A stretch of DNA of 64,000 nucleotides, from positions 1-64,000 of the forward strand of contig DYHU01000001.1 in the NCBI GenBank assembly GCA_020724025.1, written 5' to 3'. A model generated the notes under the pieces. It was not told where the DNA came from. It was given only the letters and a program-made list of their open reading frames with translations, and did not search any database. This document shows, piece after piece, positions 60,763 to 64,000 of the stretch (position 1 is its first letter; each line of letters starts with the position of its first letter). Source of the DNA: Syntrophorhabdus sp. GTDB lineage: Bacteria; Desulfobacterota; BSN033; UBA1163. The translations under genes were made by a program, and so were the position numbers.

Positions 60763-63186
60763 ATGGATGAGTTGGAACGGTTGGCCAGAGAGAATGCGGT
60801 CATGGCGGAGATCGGCCGGATCGTCAGCTCCTCCCTCAATATCGTAGAGATTTATGAACGCTTTCCCCGAGCGGTCAACAAACTCATCCCCTTTGATCGG
60901 ATTGCCATCGTCCTGATTGACTCCGAAGGATATTCCACCAACTACGATTTTGTGAAAGGCATTAAGGTCCCGCTCTGCGAACCCGGAGACCGGGGGGCGA
61001 TCTCCGGAACGATCGTCGAAGAGATCGTTCATACCAGAAAGGGAATCTTGATCCAGGAAGAAGATCTCCATCGATGGTTGAAACAGGATGAGAGGCTCTT
61101 TCATACCTTTCAGTCAGGGCTTCGATCCATGATCTCCGTCCCTCTGGTTTCGAAGAATCAGATAATCGGAGTTCTTCATCTGATGAGGTCGAAGAGACCA
61201 AATGCTTATACTGGAGCCGATCTCAGGCTGGCGGAGGATATCGGCGTCCAGATCGCCGGAGCCATTCATAGTGCAAAACTGTTTAGCGAGCACAGGCGAA
61301 TGGAGGAGAGGATGTTTTTCCAGGCCTCCCTTCTTTACCAGGTCCGAAACGCGGTCATCGCCACTGATTTGGACCGAAGGATTATTTTCTGGAATAAATT
61401 TGCAGAGTGTCTCTTTCAATGGAAAAATGATGAAATCATCGGAAAGCACATCACGGAGATCATCTCTCCCGACAACCTTTCGACACTAAAACAGTCCGGT
61501 TACTGGGAAGGCGAATGTATTGGAAAGAAGAGGGATGGGAGTACTTTCCCGGCCCTCCTGACCAATTCCATCTTCCGGGACGAGAAGGGAAAAGTAAAAG
61601 GAATGATCTTTGTCGCCAACGACATCACAGAGAGGAGGCAAGCAGAGGACTTGCTCAGACAGTCCGGGGAGAAGTATCGAAACCTCTTTGAAGAGTCGAA
61701 GGATGCCATCTTCATCACGACCGCAGAAGGAAGATTTGTCGATATCAATCCGGCCGGTGTGAAGCTATTCGGATACGATTCAAAAGAGGAGCTTTTTAAA
61801 GTCAATGTCGCAAAGGAGGTTTATTTTAACCTTGAGGAGAGAGGAAAGGTAATAAACCTGTTGGATAGGCAGGGGTTTGTCAAAGACCTGGAGTTACAGT
61901 TGAAGAAGAAGAATGGAGAGAAGATCGTCGCCCTGTTGACGGCGACGGCGATTTGCAGTGACCAGGGAGAAGCGGTTGGCTATCGGGGGATCGTCAGGAA
62001 TGTGACCGAAAGGAAGATTCTTGAAGAACAGCTCTTTCAGTCACAGAAGATGGAGGCCATCGGAATGCTGGCCGGAGGCGTGGCCCACGACTTCAACAAC
62101 CTGCTCATGGTGATCCAGGGAAATGTCGAGTTGGGCCTGATGAATCTTGAACCCTCTCACCCCATCTACGAATCCCTTCTGAAGATTCAAGAGGGAGCCC
62201 AAAAAGCGTCAGGTCTCACCCGGCAACTTCTTGCCTTTGGCCGACGCCAGATGCTTAACCCCAAAGTCCTCAATGTGGCGGATATGATCGGAAATCTTTC
62301 ACGTATGCTCTCCCGTCTGATCGGTGAAGACATCGAGTTGAGAATGGAACTCAGGCCCGGCCTCAGTCCGATCTATGCGGACCCTTCCGCAATGGATCAG
62401 GTCCTGATGAACCTCATCGTCAATGCAAGGGATGCGATGCCACGGGGAGGCGTCCTGACCCTTCAAGCCCGGAATATCCGGCTCGATGCAGACTTCTGCC
62501 GCCAGCGTCCCTTTGTCACACCGGGCGAGTATATCCAGATATCGGTCATCGATACGGGTAAGGGAATGGATGAAGAGACGCTGTCGAGGATCTTCGAACC
62601 CTTCTTCACCACGAGAGAGAAGGGCTCCGGACTGGGCCTTGCAGTGGTTTACGGAATTGTGAAACAGCACAAGGGGCATATTTTCGTATCGAGCCGGTCG
62701 GGCGAGGGGTCCAGATTCGATCTCTACTTCCCTGTTCACCAGGACTCCTTTGCCCAGGAAGCTATGGAGGCGCTTTTGGAGGATATCCCTCGAGGGACAG
62801 AGACCCTCCTGGTTGCCGAAGATGAGAAAGAGGTCCGGGAATTATTTAAACTCCTCCTTGAAGGGCTCGGTTATCAGGTTTTGATCGCCTGCGATGGAGA
62901 GGAGGCAATCGAAGTCTTCTCAACTTATCGAGGCCGGATCGACCTTGCCATCCTCGATGCGGTGATGCCCAAACTGAACGGTCCCCAGGTCTATGAACAT
63001 ATCGTCTCCTCATCTCCTGATCTGCCCTGTCTCTTTTTGTCGGGATACAGCGAAGAGATTGTCCAGAGATATTTCAGCCAGAGTTTGAAGGCCCCCATGC
63101 TCCATAAGCCCGTGACCATGCGGGACTTAGGGAAGAAAGTCAGAGAAATTCTGGACCAGACAAAGAAAAACTCCCAAAAAGATTGA
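60763..63186 (+). CDS. Hybrid histidine kinase GAF-PAS-PAS-HK-REC
   Basis: A soluble 807-residue hybrid kinase. The order is GAF (about 10-170), two PAS domains (about 185-300 and 305-425, NAVIATDLDRRIIFWNK and DAIFITTAEGRFVDINPAG), HisKA with His442 in GGVAHDFNNLLMVIQGN, HATPase (VNARDAMPRGG, DTGKGMDEE) and a receiver with Asp732 in LAILDAVMP. It differs from the kinase at 58358 by a second PAS. The two may be diverged duplicates. Confidence 0.92.
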   Translation: MDELERLARENAVMAEIGRIVSSSLNIVEIYERFPRAVNKLIPFDRIAIVLIDSEGYSTNYDFVKGIKVPLCEPGDRGAISGTIVEEIVHTRKGILIQEEDLHRWLKQDERLFHTFQSGLRSMISVPLVSKNQIIGVLHLMRSKRPNAYTGADLRLAEDIGVQIAGAIHSAKLFSEHRRMEERMFFQASLLYQVRNAVIATDLDRRIIFWNKFAECLFQWKNDEIIGKHITEIISPDNLSTLKQSGYWEGECIGKKRDGSTFPALLTNSIFRDEKGKVKGMIFVANDITERRQAEDLLRQSGEKYRNLFEESKDAIFITTAEGRFVDINPAGVKLFGYDSKEELFKVNVAKEVYFNLEERGKVINLLDRQGFVKDLELQLKKKNGEKIVALLTATAICSDQGEAVGYRGIVRNVTERKILEEQLFQSQKMEAIGMLAGGVAHDFNNLLMVIQGNVELGLMNLEPSHPIYESLLKIQEGAQKASGLTRQLLAFGRRQMLNPKVLNVADMIGNLSRMLSRLIGEDIELRMELRPGLSPIYADPSAMDQVLMNLIVNARDAMPRGGVLTLQARNIRLDADFCRQRPFVTPGEYIQISVIDTGKGMDEETLSRIFEPFFTTREKGSGLGLAVVYGIVKQHKGHIFVSSRSGEGSRFDLYFPVHQDSFAQEAMEALLEDIPRGTETLLVAEDEKEVRELFKLLLEGLGYQVLIACDGEEAIEVFSTYRGRIDLAILDAVMPKLNGPQVYEHIVSSSPDLPCLFLSGYSEEIVQRYFSQSLKAPMLHKPVTMRDLGKKVREILDQTKKNSQKD

Positions 63187-63238
63187 ATCCTCATCATCTA
63201 CCCCACCTTCTCGCCATACGGACTCCCTGACTACCCCT

Positions 63239-63265
63239 TAAGAAAAAATAGAAAAAAGCCGATAA
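63239..63265 (+). promoter_or_regulatory. Sigma28 promoter motif before the HDOD pair
   Basis: TAAG (63239-63242), 15 bases, then a perfect GCCGATAA (63258-63265). Transcription would start near 63272, about 38 bases before the ATG at 63310. This links the two genes after it to the late flagellar set. Confidence 0.75.
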
Positions 63266-63309
63266 GTGATTCGATTAGAAAGAGAAGGCCGGAGGAGTCT
63301 ATCTATCCG

Positions 63310-63669
63310 ATGGGAGTCATCTCTCTCGATGCGATCAAACCGGGTATGATCCTGGCCAGCGATATCAAGGATCGAAATGGCAGGGTACTGCTTTCGGCCG
63401 GAGCGGAGATCACTGAAAAACATCTTAGAATTTTTAAGATATGGGGCATTCTCGAAGCCCATATCCAGGGGGAAGAACAAGAAGATGTCCATCCGAAAAC
63501 CGCTTCGGAGATCGACCCGGATCTGCTCCGTGAGGCAGAGAGTAGAACGGCTGAGCTGTTTTGTCACAATGACCTTGCCCATCCCTTCATCAGGGAATTA
63601 TTCCGCCTGATCACCCTTGAGACCCTCCGCAGATCAGAGGAGCAGTGCCGTGACACTTCATCCCCATGA
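63310..63669 (+). CDS. Small HDOD-associated domain protein
   Basis: A 119-residue protein with a conserved-looking N-terminal part, AIKPGMILASDIKDRNGRVL, then LLSAGAEITEKHLRIFKIWG, which resembles the domain often found before HD-GYP and HDOD domains. The C-terminus has a helical VRLITLETLRRSEEQ-like tail. It overlaps the HDOD gene by 20 bases and stands after a sigma28 motif, so both are likely cotranslated late genes. The function is unknown. Confidence 0.75.
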   Translation: MGVISLDAIKPGMILASDIKDRNGRVLLSAGAEITEKHLRIFKIWGILEAHIQGEEQEDVHPKTASEIDPDLLREAESRTAELFCHNDLAHPFIRELFRLITLETLRRSEEQCRDTSSP

Positions 63670-64000
63670 CCTTTTGAAAGGATATGTGGAGGTTTCGTCC
63701 CTGCCGATGGTTTACTATAAGATTGACGAAGCCATCAACCGTCCGAATGCCTCCATGGCCGATATCGGCAGGATTGTAGGCGAGGATCCCGGCCTGACGG
63801 TGAGACTGCTCCGTCTGGTCAACAGCGCCTTTTACAGCTTTCCTTCAAAGATTGAGACGATCACCCAGGCCCTCATCGTGATCGGGACCAAACAGCTTCG
63901 AGATTTTGTCCTGGCCACCTCCATTGTCAACCTCTTCAAGGGAATTCCGAAGGATCTGGTCAGCATGGAATCGTTCTGGCATCACAGCATTGCCTGCGGC
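63650..64000 (+). CDS. HDOD domain protein, 5' part only
   Basis: A GTG-started frame runs off the window end after 117 codons. The visible part is an HDOD domain: DIGRIVGEDPGLTVRLLRLV, then NSAFYSFPSKIETITQALIV, FVLATSIVNLF and FWHHSIACG. It overlaps the gene before it by 20 bases. HDOD proteins act in signalling and motility control. What follows the domain cannot be seen. Confidence 0.85.
   Translation, partial: MTLHPHDLLKGYVEVSSLPMVYYKIDEAINRPNASMADIGRIVGEDPGLTVRLLRLVNSAFYSFPSKIETITQALIVIGTKQLRDFVLATSIVNLFKGIPKDLVSMESFWHHSIACG

Overview
The window is about 64 kb of one large motility locus, most likely from an anaerobic deltaproteobacterium-like (Desulfobacterota) organism. This rests on the gene order flhB-flhA-flhF-flhG-fliA-cheY, then a DUF2802 gene, flgF-G-A-H-I-J-N-K-L-csrA-fliW, on both sigma54-type and sigma28-type promoter motifs, and on the GAF/PAS hybrid kinases and HDOD proteins. 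No species can be named from sequence alone.

Layout. (1) 1-360: the 3' part of tRNA-Glu(UUC), then two exact 120-bp tandem copies that each carry a terminator and a broken tRNA-like unit. (2) 565-17633: fliK, flgD, flgE; fliL-M-N-O-P-Q-R; flhB, flhA, flhF, flhG, fliA, cheY, two small genes, a second FliK-like gene and a truncated FlhB paralogue. (3) 17793-26443: rod, ring and hook-junction genes flgF to flgL, then csrA-fliW. (4) 26497-27251, minus strand: flgM and a companion gene, divergent from a MerR-type regulator gene. (5) 27946-41662: a six-gene modification island with an epimerase, a B12-type radical SAM protein, an SGNH hydrolase, a formyltransferase, a 2714-residue fused glycosyltransferase/radical SAM protein and a GT2-TPR protein. 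It ends just before the flagellin gene. (6) 41995-46820: flagellin, flaG, fliD, fliS and a FliT-like gene. (7) 47015-51243: a response regulator and kinase, then motB, motA and flbD on the minus strand. (8) 51935-64000: cheA, an alpha-glucan phosphorylase, an EAL-HDOD protein, two hybrid sensor kinases and an HDOD pair cut by the window end.

How the parts fit. Early export, hook and rod operons begin at sigma54 motifs (534, 4395, 17743). Late genes carry sigma28 motifs (flgM operon, MerR gene, flagellin, motAB, cheA, HDOD pair). FliA and FlgM, CsrA and FliW, and the chaperones FlgN, FliS and the FliT-like protein give the usual checkpoints. The island between the MerR gene and flagellin is best read as flagellin (or surface) glycan synthesis and attachment. 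Its giant protein joins three GT2 modules, two GT9-like modules, two radical SAM modules and two TPR blocks in one chain, and is the most unusual object here.

The intergenic gaps are unusually rich in short palindromic elements that look like MITEs, several with two copies in the window. Two of them lie between a back-to-back pair of sigma28 motifs and the motAB and cheA operons. flgB, flgC, fliE-fliJ, cheW, cheR, cheB and the sigma54 activator are not in this window.
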